Origin: an uncultured Prevotella sp.
Lineage (GTDB): Bacteria > Bacteroidota > Bacteroidia > Bacteroidales > Bacteroidaceae
NCBI GenBank assembly: GCA_900545525.1
Contig: UQZX01000013.1
Location: 16,507-80,506, forward strand
Direction of reading: 5' to 3'
DNA length: 64,000 nt
The position numbers and the translations under genes are program-made. Below are positions 57,249 through 64,000 of the stretch, piece after piece (within the stretch, counting starts at the first letter, position 1; the number at the start of each line of letters is the position of its first letter). The notes under the pieces are model-generated. The model was not told the origin of the DNA. It ran no database searches and saw only the letters and a list, made by a program, of their open reading frames with translations.

Positions 57249-58463
57249 ATGGATACAAAACATATAAAGATTAATGATTATAACTATTCCCTGCCTGACG
57301 ACAGGATAGCAAAGTTTCCCGTTCCACAGCGCGACAGGAGCAAGCTTCTTGTCTATAGAAAGGGGGATATAAAAGAGGATGTCTTTTATAAAATATCAGA
57401 TTATCTTCCTTCCGGTGCACTCATGGTGTTCAATAATACAAAGGTAATACAGGCACGCATGCACTTCAGGAAAGAAACCGGTGCACTTATAGAGATATTT
57501 CTGCTTGAGCCGGTTGCACCTGCTGACTATGAACAAATGTTCCAGACAACAGGACGATGCTCGTGGCTTTGCATGATAGGCAATCTTAAGAAATGGAAGA
57601 CTGGTACTCTGAGCATCGGACTTAATATCAGGGACCGGCTCGTTACTCTTACCGCAACCCGTGGTAAAGAGACCGGGACGAGCCATTGGATTGATTTTGA
57701 ATGGGACAATGCCGAAATCTCTTTTTCCGAGATAATAGACTGTGCTGGCGAACTTCCCATTCCGCCGTATCTAAACCGTGACACACAGGAGAGTGACAAG
57801 ACGACCTATCAGACGGTTTATTCAAAGATAAAGGGCAGTGTTGCCGCACCAACGGCAGGGCTTCATTTTACTGACGATGTACTGAGGTCCTTGGACGACA
57901 GCGGCGTGCAGCGCGATGAGATAACGCTACATGTGGGGGCAGGAACATTCAAGCCGGTAAAGAGTCAGGAGATAGAAGGCCATGACATGCACACGGAATA
58001 CATATCCGTGCACCGTTCTACCCTTGAGAACCTTCTTGCCCATGGTTCCGCAGCCATAGCAGTTGGAACGACAAGTGTCCGTACGCTGGAGAGCCTGTAT
58101 TATATAGGTGTACATCTCGGCAACGGTCAAGAGGTGACGGAACGCAGCTTTCATGTGGAGCAGTGGGAACCGTACAACGGCGATTGCGGCGTGACGCCTG
58201 ATGATGCCATACGCAACATTATAGCGTGGCTTGACGATAATGGCATAAATGTTCTCCATGGCAGTACACAGATAATTATCGCACCTGGATACGAATATAA
58301 GATTGTAAAAATGCTGGTAACCAACTTTCATCAGCCGCAAAGTACGCTGCTTTTGCTTGTGAGTGCTTTTGTGAATGGCGACTGGAGACGCATATACGAC
58401 TATGCGCTGAGCCATGATTTCCGCTTTTTAAGTTATGGTGACAGCTCATTATTGATACCGTAA
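57249..58463 (+). CDS. queA: S-adenosylmethionine:tRNA ribosyltransferase-isomerase
   Basis: A 404-residue enzyme that transfers the ribosyl part of SAM to preQ1-modified tRNA, making epoxyqueuosine. The start at 57249 (MDTKHIKINDYNYSLPDDRIA) is used; an earlier in-frame codon lies within the PAP2 gene. Motifs include FPVPQRDRSKLLVY, VFNNTKVIQAR and GSVAAPTAGLHFT (SAM pocket), and LHVGAGTFKPVKSQEIEGH. A queuosine-pathway gene, it forms a tight group with the PAP2 and DUF2027-Smr genes. Confidence 0.95.
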   Translation: MDTKHIKINDYNYSLPDDRIAKFPVPQRDRSKLLVYRKGDIKEDVFYKISDYLPSGALMVFNNTKVIQARMHFRKETGALIEIFLLEPVAPADYEQMFQTTGRCSWLCMIGNLKKWKTGTLSIGLNIRDRLVTLTATRGKETGTSHWIDFEWDNAEISFSEIIDCAGELPIPPYLNRDTQESDKTTYQTVYSKIKGSVAAPTAGLHFTDDVLRSLDDSGVQRDEITLHVGAGTFKPVKSQEIEGHDMHTEYISVHRSTLENLLAHGSAAIAVGTTSVRTLESLYYIGVHLGNGQEVTERSFHVEQWEPYNGDCGVTPDDAIRNIIAWLDDNGINVLHGSTQIIIAPGYEYKIVKMLVTNFHQPQSTLLLLVSAFVNGDWRRIYDYALSHDFRFLSYGDSSLLIP

Positions 58464-58475
58464 ATATATAAGACA

Positions 58476-59540
58476 ATGAAAATAGGAGATAAAGTAAGGT
58501 TCCTCAGCGACACGGGAGGCGGTAAGATTGCCGGTTTTCAGGGAAAGAGCGTAGTCCTGGTGGAGGACAGTGACGGTTTTCAGATACCTACTCCAGTGAG
58601 TGAAGTGGTTGTTGTCGATGAAGACAACTATACAACAGGATTTTCGGATGTGTCTGCATCTGCCGTGATGAACGACGATGAAGACTACGATCCGGCAGAC
58701 CGTCCTGTAACATTCAAGGCAAAGCCGATGGAATATAAGGGCGGCGACAAGCTTTCTGTTTATCTGGCTTTTGTTCCGGTAAACATAAGGGAAATGTCCA
58801 AGACGTCATTTGAGACATATCTTATAAATGACAGCAACTATTACATAAGTTTTGCATATATGTCGCAGACGTCAGACGGCTGGACATTGCGTGCCATGGG
58901 TGAGATAGAGCCAAACACAAAAGAATATGTCGAGAAGTTCGGCTTTGATACACTTGGAGAGATGGAACATGTGGCTGTACAGTGCGTGGCATATAAGCGC
59001 GACAAGTCATTTACGATGAAGCCGGCAGTGGACGTGCGTCTGCGTATAGACGCGGTGAAGTTCTATAAGCGTCATTCTTTCAGGGAGAACGATTTCTTTG
59101 ATGAAGATGCCATGGTATATACGGTGATGGAAAATGATGTCGCTGCGCATCCTCTTGTAATCGACACAAAGAAGATAGAGACGGAGATGATGAAGACAGC
59201 CCGCAGGGAAGACGTACCGAGAGGTCATGACATGACGGCGCGCAAGAAAGCGAAAGACGATATTGTCGTGGTCGACCTGCATGCAGCAGAACTGCTTGAG
59301 ACAACGGCAGGCATGTCGTCCGGTGATATACTGAACTACCAGCTGGATGTTTTCCGCAAGACTCTCGAAAAGCACCGCATGGAGAAAGGAATAAGAATTG
59401 TTTTCATTCACGGTAAGGGAGAAGGGGTTTTGCGCAGTGCCATTGTAAAGGAACTGAGATACAAGTACAAGAACTGTCCATTTCAGGATGCCTCTTTCCG
59501 TGAGTATGGTTATGGTGCGACACAGGTAACGATAAAATAA
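58476..59540 (+). CDS. DUF2027 and Smr domain protein
   Basis: A 354-residue protein. The N-terminal two-thirds (about 1-250) is the DUF2027 region of Bacteroidetes, beta-rich, with KIGDKVRFLSDTGGGKIAGFQG at the start (in part). The C-terminal Smr domain (about 268-354) has VVDLHAAEL, RIVFIHGKGEGVLRSAI and EYGYGATQVTI. Smr domains in MutS2 and related proteins nick or bind DNA or RNA. It begins 12 bases after queA. The short DUF2027-Smr form has no MutS ATPase. Confidence 0.9.
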   Translation: MKIGDKVRFLSDTGGGKIAGFQGKSVVLVEDSDGFQIPTPVSEVVVVDEDNYTTGFSDVSASAVMNDDEDYDPADRPVTFKAKPMEYKGGDKLSVYLAFVPVNIREMSKTSFETYLINDSNYYISFAYMSQTSDGWTLRAMGEIEPNTKEYVEKFGFDTLGEMEHVAVQCVAYKRDKSFTMKPAVDVRLRIDAVKFYKRHSFRENDFFDEDAMVYTVMENDVAAHPLVIDTKKIETEMMKTARREDVPRGHDMTARKKAKDDIVVVDLHAAELLETTAGMSSGDILNYQLDVFRKTLEKHRMEKGIRIVFIHGKGEGVLRSAIVKELRYKYKNCPFQDASFREYGYGATQVTIK

Positions 59541-59631
59541 GTGCACACATTAATTACAAGACAATGTTAAAGTCTATACTGTGTCTATGGCTTAATATAT
59601 ATATTGCATTTAAATTTTAACATCTACTAAT

Positions 59632-61572
59632 ATGCAGCATGGATATATAAAGGTGGCAGCGGCTGTACCCTCTGTAAAGGTTGCAGACTGCCTTTACAAC
59701 GTCAGACAGACAGAGGCGCTTATCGCTCAGGCAGAGGGCAGGGGAGTTGAGATAATTGTTTTCCCCGAATTGGGGCTGACCGGATATACATGTCAGGACC
59801 TTTTCCGTCAAAATCTGTTGCTTGAGCAGGCAGAGGCAGCTGTACTCATGTTACTTGATTTTACACGTAATCTGGATGTAATAAGCATCGTCGGTGTGCC
59901 TGTATCTGTGAACAACCGTCTGTTGAACTGTGCCGTGGTAATACAGAAAGGCGATATACTCGGAATAGTGCCGAAGACATGGCTTCCCAATTACAGCGAG
60001 TTTTATGAGAAGCGTTGGTTTGTATCATCGCTCGACATAAACGATACGGATATACGTTTTGCAGGCAATAAGGTTCGTGTATATGCCGATTCTGTACTGT
60101 TCCGCACATGTGACGGCGTTTGCTTCGGCGTTGAGATATGCGAAGACGTGTGGGCCCCTGTTCCGCCGAGCAGTCATCTTGCCACAGCCGGTGCCGATAT
60201 TATCTTCAACCTTTCAGCCAGCGATGAGCTTGTAGGCAAGCACGACTATCTTCGGTCTTTGCTTGCCCAGCAGAGTGCCCGTACCATTTCTGGATATGTA
60301 TACAGCAGCTGCGGGTTTGGAGAGAGCACACAAGATGTTGTCTATGGCGGCAATGCGATGATATATGAGAACGGATGTATGGTTGAAGAAGGAGACCGTT
60401 TCAGCATGAAACCACAGCTTGTCATCTCCCAGATAGATGTGGAGAAACTGCGTGGAGAGCGCCGTATGAATACCACATTTGCATGTCTGCCACATGTTTC
60501 AGAGCCGATAATAATAGATGCACATTCGGTGATGCAGCGCGACTTCGAACTGTTGCGCAGTGTCTCGCCGCATCCTTTCATCCCGTCATCGGGGGATATG
60601 GCACGCAACTGTGAGGATATACTGTCCGTGCAGGCTGCCGGTCTTGCCAAGAGACTTGTGCATACAAAGTGCCGTACGGCGGTGGTTGGCATCAGCGGAG
60701 GGTTGGACAGCACACTTGCCCTGCTTGTATGTGTCCGTACATTTGACATGCTTGACATGCCACGCAAAAGCATCATAGGCGTCACAATGCCCGGTTTCGG
60801 AACAACGGACAGGACATACAACAATGCCTTGAGCCTTATGCAAAGTCTTGGAGTGACGATACGCGAGATAAATATTGCAGCTTCCGTGCGCCAGCACTTT
60901 AGCGATATCGGGCATGATGAGACGGTACACGATGTGACGTATGAGAACAGTCAGGCACGCGAGCGCACACAGATACTCATGGATCTCGGAAATAAACTTG
61001 GCGGAATGGTAATTGGTACGGGCGACCTTTCAGAACTTGCACTCGGCTGGGCTACATATAACGGCGATCACATGAGCATGTATGGCGTTAACGCCGGTGT
61101 GCCCAAGACACTTGTAAAACATCTTGTGCGCTATATAGCAGAGCATGATGTCGATGAAACATCGCGTGCAACGCTTATTGACATTATAGACACACCGATA
61201 AGTCCGGAGCTTATTCCGGCTGCCGACAACGGAGAGATAAAACAGAGGACGGAAGACCTTGTGGGACCTTATGAGCTGCATGACTTCTTCTTATATAATC
61301 TTTTGCGTTTCGGTTTCCGCCCTGCGAAGCTGTTCATGCTGGCATGTCACGCATTTAACGGCTCAGTACCCGATGCTCCGGTATATGATAATGAAACGAT
61401 AAAGAAGTGGCTTACAACGTTTGTCCGCCGCTTTTTCAACCAGCAGTTCAAGCGTTCGTGTCTTCCCGATGGTCCAAAGGTGGGCAGCGTGAGCCTTAGT
61501 CCGCGTGGTGACTGGCGAATGCCGAGCGATGCGGACAGCAGCATTTGGCTGAGCGAGTGTGAGATGCTTTGA
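59632..61572 (+). CDS. nadE: Glutamine-dependent NAD(+) synthetase
   Basis: A 646-residue two-domain enzyme. The N-terminal amidase (carbon-nitrogen hydrolase, about 1-290) has IIVFPELGLTGYTC (Glu), PKTWLPNYSEFYEKRWF (Lys) and FGVEICEDVWAP (Cys). The C-terminal synthetase (about 310-646) has the PP-loop VGISGGLDSTLALLV (about 351-365) and GTGDLSELALGWATY. It makes NAD from nicotinate adenine dinucleotide with glutamine as nitrogen source. No promoter of the TAnnTTTG kind is evident in the 91-base gap before it. Confidence 0.96.
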   Translation: MQHGYIKVAAAVPSVKVADCLYNVRQTEALIAQAEGRGVEIIVFPELGLTGYTCQDLFRQNLLLEQAEAAVLMLLDFTRNLDVISIVGVPVSVNNRLLNCAVVIQKGDILGIVPKTWLPNYSEFYEKRWFVSSLDINDTDIRFAGNKVRVYADSVLFRTCDGVCFGVEICEDVWAPVPPSSHLATAGADIIFNLSASDELVGKHDYLRSLLAQQSARTISGYVYSSCGFGESTQDVVYGGNAMIYENGCMVEEGDRFSMKPQLVISQIDVEKLRGERRMNTTFACLPHVSEPIIIDAHSVMQRDFELLRSVSPHPFIPSSGDMARNCEDILSVQAAGLAKRLVHTKCRTAVVGISGGLDSTLALLVCVRTFDMLDMPRKSIIGVTMPGFGTTDRTYNNALSLMQSLGVTIREINIAASVRQHFSDIGHDETVHDVTYENSQARERTQILMDLGNKLGGMVIGTGDLSELALGWATYNGDHMSMYGVNAGVPKTLVKHLVRYIAEHDVDETSRATLIDIIDTPISPELIPAADNGEIKQRTEDLVGPYELHDFFLYNLLRFGFRPAKLFMLACHAFNGSVPDAPVYDNETIKKWLTTFVRRFFNQQFKRSCLPDGPKVGSVSLSPRGDWRMPSDADSSIWLSECEML

Positions 61573-61650
61573 TGGGCATCCGGCATGTTTAAGTCCTGTG
61601 CATTAAGGGTGGCAGTGCAATATAAACAGCAAAACAGCGTTATATCATTG

Positions 61651-63135
61651 ATGAGACTTATTGTAAAAATTGCTTTTTTTATACTGTCGGTGTCAATACT
61701 GACAGCTTGTATCGATGACGACTCCTTCAGCACGTCGCCGTCAAACCTTTTGACATTCTCAACGGATACCGTAAGTATGGACACTGTTTTTTCGCGTGTT
61801 CCTTCTTCTACAAAGAAGTTTTGGGTATACAACAGGTCGGGCGACGGCATACGTTGTGTCAATGTAAGGCAGGCGAACGGCAATCAGACTGGTTTCCGCG
61901 TGAATGTGGACGGTGTATATCTCAGTCCCTCTGCCGGTTTCCAGACATCGGACGTGGAGATACGCAAGAACGACAGTATATGCGTCTTCGTGGAACTGAC
62001 ATCGCCGGAGAACGGACGTGAGGGACCGCAGCTGCATGAGGATGAACTTGTGTTCCTGTTGGAGAGCGGGGTAGAGCAGCGGGTAAATCTTTGTGCCTAT
62101 ACATGGGATGCGGAGATGTGGCGCGATGTGAGAATCAGTCACGACACGCGGATAGAAAACGGCGGCAAGCCTATAATTGTTTATGGGGGACTGACCGTGG
62201 ACAGTATGGCAACGCTTGAGATAGATGCCGGGACGGTGATGTATTTTCATAATGACGCAGGTATCGATGTATATGGAACGCTGAAGATTTCAGGCGAGCC
62301 GGGCAATGATGTGGTATTGCGCTGCGACAGGACGGACAGAATGTTCGACTATCTGCCTTATGACATGGTTAGCGGAATGTGGCAGGGAATAAAGTTGCAT
62401 TCTTCCTCATACGGTAATGAGATTGACTATGCCGACATTCATGGTACATTCGACGGCATTGTATGTGAGGCTTCGGATGTGGAACGCCAGAAGTTACAGT
62501 TAAACAACAGCACCATACACAATTGTCAGGGATATGGATTGAGGACGGTGAACAGTAAGGTTGATGTGAACAACTGTCAGATAACCAACACTCTTGCCGA
62601 CTGTGTCTCGGTGTGCGGAGGAAGCGTTTCTCTCATAAACTGTACTGTGGCGCAGTTTTATCCTTTCGATGCAAGGCGTGGTGCTGCCCTCAGTTTCGCC
62701 AATCATGAAGGCGATGAAGACTATCCTTTGCTGCGTATGGACTGCATAAACAGTATTGTAACGGGATATGCGGACGATGTTGTGTTTGGCTATGCTTCGG
62801 AAGATGAAACCGTACCGAATAACTACAGTTTCATAAACTCTGTGTTGCGGACGGTGAAGCCTGATGAAGAGAACGGACAAATGGTGGATATAATATGGGA
62901 AGGAGCCGGAAGGGATGATGGCGAAGACGGGAATAACGATGATGTCATTGAGGGAGAGAAACATTTCCGTCTTGTAGACGGTGACAGACAGCGTTATGAC
63001 TTCCACCTTGCAAACGGTTCAACGGCAATAGGAAAAGCCAATGCCGGTTATCTTCCGCCTGTCGACCGTGACGGCACTCCACGCGAGGGACGAAACGATA
63101 TAGGATGTTATGTCTTCATCAATGAAGAACAATAA
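61651..63135 (+). CDS. Lipoprotein with right-handed beta-helix region
   Basis: A 494-residue predicted lipoprotein from the ATG at 61651 (signal RLIVKIAFFILSVSILTAC, lipobox LTAC). An upstream in-frame ATG at 61585 gives no signal peptide. The middle and C-terminal part (about 190-400) is a stack of short beta runs: LEIDAGTVMYFHNDAGIDVYG, DIHGTFDGIVCEAS, LQLNNSTIHNCQGYG and VDVNNCQITNTLADC. This is typical of parallel beta-helix folds. It is related to surface lipoproteins of Bacteroidetes that have no assigned activity. It follows nadE by 78 bases. Confidence 0.83.
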   Translation: MRLIVKIAFFILSVSILTACIDDDSFSTSPSNLLTFSTDTVSMDTVFSRVPSSTKKFWVYNRSGDGIRCVNVRQANGNQTGFRVNVDGVYLSPSAGFQTSDVEIRKNDSICVFVELTSPENGREGPQLHEDELVFLLESGVEQRVNLCAYTWDAEMWRDVRISHDTRIENGGKPIIVYGGLTVDSMATLEIDAGTVMYFHNDAGIDVYGTLKISGEPGNDVVLRCDRTDRMFDYLPYDMVSGMWQGIKLHSSSYGNEIDYADIHGTFDGIVCEASDVERQKLQLNNSTIHNCQGYGLRTVNSKVDVNNCQITNTLADCVSVCGGSVSLINCTVAQFYPFDARRGAALSFANHEGDEDYPLLRMDCINSIVTGYADDVVFGYASEDETVPNNYSFINSVLRTVKPDEENGQMVDIIWEGAGRDDGEDGNNDDVIEGEKHFRLVDGDRQRYDFHLANGSTAIGKANAGYLPPVDRDGTPREGRNDIGCYVFINEEQ

Positions 63136-63185
63136 CTTATTATTTAAGTGCACGTAATATTATAGTCTGACAATAACATTATATT

Positions 63186-63665
63186 ATGAAAGAGATAGTA
63201 TTGAAGTCTGCGATAGGGCAGTATCGCCTCGATGAACTTTCTGACGGTGAACAGACACTTATACGTAAGGCAATTGAAGCCACAGACAATGCCTATGTTC
63301 CATATTCGCATTTTCATGTCGGTGCAGCTTTGATGCTGGCAGACGGCAGGGGGTTTATAGGTGCCAATCAGGAGAATGCAGCATTCCCCGTGACGCTGTG
63401 CGCCGAGCGTTCAGCCATATTTGCCGCACAGTCACAGTGTCCTGCACAGCCGATCATTGCTCTTGCAATTGCAGCCCGCAACAAAGACGGTCTGTTGCAT
63501 GAGCCGATAACACCGTGCGGTTCGTGCCGTCAGGTAATTCTTGAGATAGAACAGCGTTACGGACAGCCGGTAAAGCTATATCTTTACGGTACATCGGGCG
63601 TATATGTCATAAACAGTGTAAAGGATATTCTGCCGCTTTCGTTCGTGGATGACGGAAAGTTGTAG
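63186..63665 (+). CDS. cdd: Cytidine deaminase
   Basis: A 159-residue zinc enzyme of pyrimidine salvage, turning cytidine and deoxycytidine into uridine forms. Zinc and catalytic residues lie in VTLCAERSAIF (Cys, catalytic Glu) and TPCGSCRQVILE (two Cys). YVPYSHFHVGAALMLADG is the substrate-binding stretch near the N-terminus. It is a single gene with 50 bases upstream and a strong terminator downstream. Confidence 0.94.
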   Translation: MKEIVLKSAIGQYRLDELSDGEQTLIRKAIEATDNAYVPYSHFHVGAALMLADGRGFIGANQENAAFPVTLCAERSAIFAAQSQCPAQPIIALAIAARNKDGLLHEPITPCGSCRQVILEIEQRYGQPVKLYLYGTSGVYVINSVKDILPLSFVDDGKL

Positions 63666-63735
63666 ATGCGTTCTGATAATTCGCTGTATGGTTCCTGTTT
63701 CCGCTGCTGATACAAATTAAGATGTTTATATAAAA

Positions 63736-63772
63736 AAATCTCCGACATGCTTCTGTTGCCTGTCGGAGATTT
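63736..63772. terminator. Bidirectional terminator between cdd and tRNA-Cys
   Basis: AAATCTCCGACA (63736-63747) and TGTCGGAGATTT (63761-63772) form a perfect 12-base stem with a 13-base loop. It is followed by TCTTATTAT on the plus strand, and a run of A (T on the minus strand) precedes it. It can stop both converging transcripts. Confidence 0.88.
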
Positions 63773-63783
63773 CTTATTATGAG

Positions 63784-63854
63784 AGGTACCTAGCAGAGTC
63801 GAACTGCTCTACACGGTTTTGCAGACCGTTACCTAACCGCTCGGCCAAGGTACC
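63784..63854 (-). tRNA. tRNA-Cys (anticodon GCA)
   Basis: On the minus strand the sequence folds as a cloverleaf of 71 bases. The acceptor stem is GGTACCT paired with AGGTACC, and the D loop includes GGTTAGG. The anticodon stem and loop read GGTCTGCAAAACC with anticodon GCA, and the T arm is GCAGTTCGACTCTGC. The discriminator base is T (U73), as expected for cysteine tRNA. The CCA end is not encoded. A promoter at 63873-63904 precedes it. Confidence 0.93.
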
Positions 63855-63872
63855 ATTTCTTAATTGCGAGTG

Positions 63873-63904
63873 CAAAGGTAAACAATTAATCTGTTATAGC
63901 CAAA
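63873..63904 (-). promoter_or_regulatory. Promoter for tRNA-Cys
   Basis: Read on the minus strand: TTTG (63904-63901), 20 bases, TACCTTTG (63880-63873) followed by CA. This is a full consensus promoter placed 19 bases before the tRNA 5' end. Confidence 0.8.
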
Positions 63905-63968
63905 TAATTTTTAATATTTCTCCTGTATTTTAACGTGAGTCCGGTGAATTTATCTTTCTTGTTATATC

Positions 63969-64000
63969 ACAAACCACCCCTGCCCCTCCTTTGGAAAAGG
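63969..64000. repeat. Possible start of a C-rich hairpin repeat, cut by the window end
   Basis: The last bases run AACCACCCCTGCCCCTCC and then TTTGGAAAAGG, a short inverted CCTTT/AAAGG. Similar C-rich stretches followed by GGAGGGG are, as I recall, frequent intergenic repeats in Bacteroidetes. The other arm is outside the window. Confidence 0.3.

Overview
The window is a piece of chromosome from a Bacteroidetes bacterium, most probably a Prevotella-like member of the Bacteroidales. Supporting signs are the Bacteroidetes promoter motif (TTTG, about 20 bases, TAnnTTTG) in front of many genes, few recognisable Shine-Dalgarno sites, a Bat (Bacteroides aerotolerance) operon, an rpmB-rpmG-DUF4295-ftsY-rimO cluster, and a Bacteroidetes-style arginine/proline operon. 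The species cannot be fixed from sequence alone.

Bases 1-6249 are an accessory, AT-richer type I restriction-modification locus: the 3' end of hsdS, an unknown 324-residue protein, a decayed copy of the 5' end of hsdR, an AlbA_2/RecG-like protein and an intact hsdR. Bases 6250-17294 hold mostly housekeeping genes: a BASS transporter, a MATE exporter, an M48 protease, a nitroreductase-DUF2520-KdsC-like-Maf cluster, PepD, an OmpH-like lipoprotein and an RDD protein. Bases 16308-22585 form the first MoxR module (SpoIIM-like, membrane protein, DUF4129, DUF4350, MoxR, DUF58). ClpC, CstA, a small outer-membrane barrel, NadC, an M23 peptidase, a C69 dipeptidase and a GHL10 protein follow.

Bases 33685-42940 are an arginine/proline region on one strand: ArgR with an apparent self-operator, a GNAT that probably performs the first acylation, ArgG, a PspC protein, ArgC, ArgD, ProC, a HTH-cupin regulator with its acyl-CoA ligase, and ProB. 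Bases 43129-47767 carry translation and secretion genes (L28, L33, DUF4295, FtsY, RimO) and two HU-family genes, the second fused to a membrane anchor and a LysM-like domain. Bases 48309-56544 are the second MoxR module, a Bat operon with fused BatB-BatC and BatD-BatE. PAP2, QueA, a DUF2027-Smr protein, NadE, a beta-helix lipoprotein, cytidine deaminase and tRNA-Cys close the window.

The least explained signal is a family of intergenic arrays (6432-6512, 22708-22810, 47865-48055). Each is built of 15-base AAAAnGnnnnCTTTT-like units spaced exactly 22 bases apart, with 7-base variable spacers and neighbouring units that are often reverse complements. One array ends just upstream of a sigma-54-like promoter for clpC. 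I do not recognise this family by name.
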